NCBI GenBank assembly: GCA_019239815.1
Contig: JAFAZL010000701.1
Span: 1 to 6,317 of the forward strand
Reading direction: 5' to 3'
DNA: 6,317 bases
Source of the DNA: Acidobacteriota bacterium
GTDB taxonomy: Bacteria > Acidobacteriota > Terriglobia > Acidoferrales > UBA7541
Under the pieces are notes generated by a model. That model was given only the letters and a program-made list of their open reading frames with translations. It made no database searches and was not told the DNA's origin. The position numbers and the translations under genes are program-made. This document shows positions 5,254 through 6,317 of this stretch, piece by piece (the first letter of the stretch is position 1; every line of letters begins with the position of its first letter).

Positions 5254-6317
5254 CTATTTAAAATCGAGAAGGACGTCGACGGTGTGCTTTGCGTCGTCGG
5301 GCTGAACCCAGTGGCCGACGTTGTCGTAGTGCACGGGCAGCGTGCCGAAAATATCGTGTGGCTTGGTTTCGAGCTTGGTCAGAAAATCCTCGAAAGTCGT
5401 TTTGTCGAAGACTTCGCCCTGCGGAATGCTCCAGGCATCGCGTAGCTTCTTTTCGGCGCCGGGCGACAAGCCGGTGATCGTCAGCGCATTGAATTTGTAT
5501 GACCCACCTTCATCGATGCGCACGCGATACGAAACTGTGTGCGCTTGGTCGTCGTAGGTCGCGATTGGATCGATCTTCGCTTCAAGGTAGCCGACATGCG
5601 CATACTCTTCGCGAACCTTCTCAAGCCCAGCCTCAATCGCCATTCCGTCGGCCACGTCTCCGGGTTTCAGTCCGAAGTCGCCGGCAAGCGTCGTCGTTGA
5701 GAGCAGGGAATTGCCCGACCATTCGACGCCCTTCCATTTGTAGACCGGTCCGGCCTCCACGGGAACAAACACCGGAATCTTCTCGGGCAATTTCTGATTT
5801 GGATTTCCTGTCAACCGAATCTCTGGCGGGCCGAGCTTTGCGCGAAGATAACCCTGCTTCTGATAGATCGGGCGAATCTGCTCGGTCAAAAATAAATCGA
5901 TCGCCATCCGCGAGTACGGCTTGCCCTTTAACTCGGCGAGTTGCTGCTGCACGACCTTCGACGTATTCAGCGATGCGTCGCTGAAATCGAGGCTCGCGAT
6001 CGAAAGCGAACTGCCCTCGATGTGAAATTGTTGAATTGTGCCTTCGCCGTTCGGGTTCGCGACGACGGTGTGCTCGACCGCCGCCTGCAATCCATGCGTC
6101 GCGAGAAATTGGCTGACGGCGTCCGCCGCTTGATCGACGACCGCGCCTGCACCCGGAAGAGTGCCGTTGTAGAAGGGAAGCTTCGCGCGAATTGCGTCGT
6201 TCAACTCGCCATCGGTGAACCACGGCAAATTGTCGAAGTACGCCGGCATGCGGTCGGCTTCATCGAGATGAAATGTGACGGCGAGCCCGTCGGCGCGCGA
6301 CTGAAAATTGTATTTGA
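5254..6317 (-). CDS. POTRA-repeat envelope protein (BamA/TamA-type periplasmic domains), N-terminus outside the window
   Basis: The frame is open to the window edge, so the Met at 6249 is internal; 354 residues are visible (the first incomplete) and the N-terminus with any signal peptide is missing. Four POTRA-like units can be traced, counting from that Met: about 1-80 (FDNLPWFTDGEL), 82-168 (ends VFVPVEAGPVYKW), 169-248 (ends VSYRVRIDEGGSYKF) and 250-331. Units two and three carry the POTRA hallmark helix ending in GYLxAK (YQKQGYLRAKLG and YAHVGYLEAKID), and each is followed by a strand, a turn and an EGG/EAG turn into the next unit. POTRA domains bind outer-membrane protein substrates or partner proteins in the periplasm. 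The protein stops at VDVLLDFK, right after the fourth unit, with no beta-barrel. This separates it from BamA and TamA proper and suggests a soluble or lipid-anchored POTRA protein. The exact partner is unknown. Confidence 0.85.
   Translation of the reverse strand, partial: KYNFQSRADGLAVTFHLDEADRMPAYFDNLPWFTDGELNDAIRAKLPFYNGTLPGAGAVVDQAADAVSQFLATHGLQAAVEHTVVANPNGEGTIQQFHIEGSSLSIASLDFSDASLNTSKVVQQQLAELKGKPYSRMAIDLFLTEQIRPIYQKQGYLRAKLGPPEIRLTGNPNQKLPEKIPVFVPVEAGPVYKWKGVEWSGNSLLSTTTLAGDFGLKPGDVADGMAIEAGLEKVREEYAHVGYLEAKIDPIATYDDQAHTVSYRVRIDEGGSYKFNALTITGLSPGAEKKLRDAWSIPQGEVFDKTTFEDFLTKLETKPHDIFGTLPVHYDNVGHWVQPDDAKHTVDVLLDFK

Noticed and set aside
6247..6249. ATG at 6249 as the start of the POTRA protein
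   Set aside because: The frame stays open to 6317 and the upstream residues (YNFQSRADGLAVTFHLDEAD) read as a natural POTRA strand leading into the Met, so the gene begins outside the window.
1..6317. A defence system, mobile element or biosynthetic cluster spanning the window
   Set aside because: Every sizeable frame is accounted for by housekeeping or envelope families. No integrase, transposase, nuclease, reverse transcriptase, CRISPR repeat or tRNA-like sequence is visible.

Overview
The window looks like an ordinary stretch of chromosome from a GC-rich, diderm, free-living bacterium. The best guess is a member of the Acidobacteriota. That guess rests on the mix of proteins (an exported DUF4097 lipoprotein, a POTRA-repeat envelope protein, a TPR-thioredoxin fusion and a stand-alone LarE) and on short dispersed palindromes beginning TGTAGGGGCG. 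It is inference, not proof. No RNA genes, insertion sequences, phage genes, CRISPR arrays, toxin-antitoxin pairs or biosynthetic clusters were found.

Layout: two genes run on the + strand. They are the C-terminal two thirds of a polyprenyl diphosphate synthase (1-660, start outside the window) and, 41 bp later, a complete histone-deacetylase-family amidohydrolase (702-1637). The + strand block ends 14 bp from the stop of a convergent block. That - strand block fills the rest of the window. In transcription order (right to left) it holds a POTRA-repeat protein whose start lies outside the window (5254-6317), a LarE sulfur-insertase homologue (4232-5140), a DUF4097 lipoprotein (3107-4087) and an exported TPR-thioredoxin protein (1652-2980).

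The four - strand genes are separated by 113-144 bp gaps, so they need not form one operon. Three of them (POTRA protein, DUF4097 lipoprotein, TPR-thioredoxin) are predicted to act in the cell envelope or periplasm. LarE and the two + strand enzymes are cytosolic. Two gaps carry a perfect palindrome headed by TGTAGGGGCG, each placed a few bases after a stop codon and in the same orientation as the gene it follows.

No new multi-gene system is evident. The points most worth a second look are the three-cysteine pattern in LarE, which suggests an iron-sulfur form. Next are the exact 18-residue period in the DUF4097 protein, the POTRA protein that ends without a beta-barrel, the palindrome pair, and a Shine-Dalgarno sequence held in a small hairpin loop before the DUF4097 gene.
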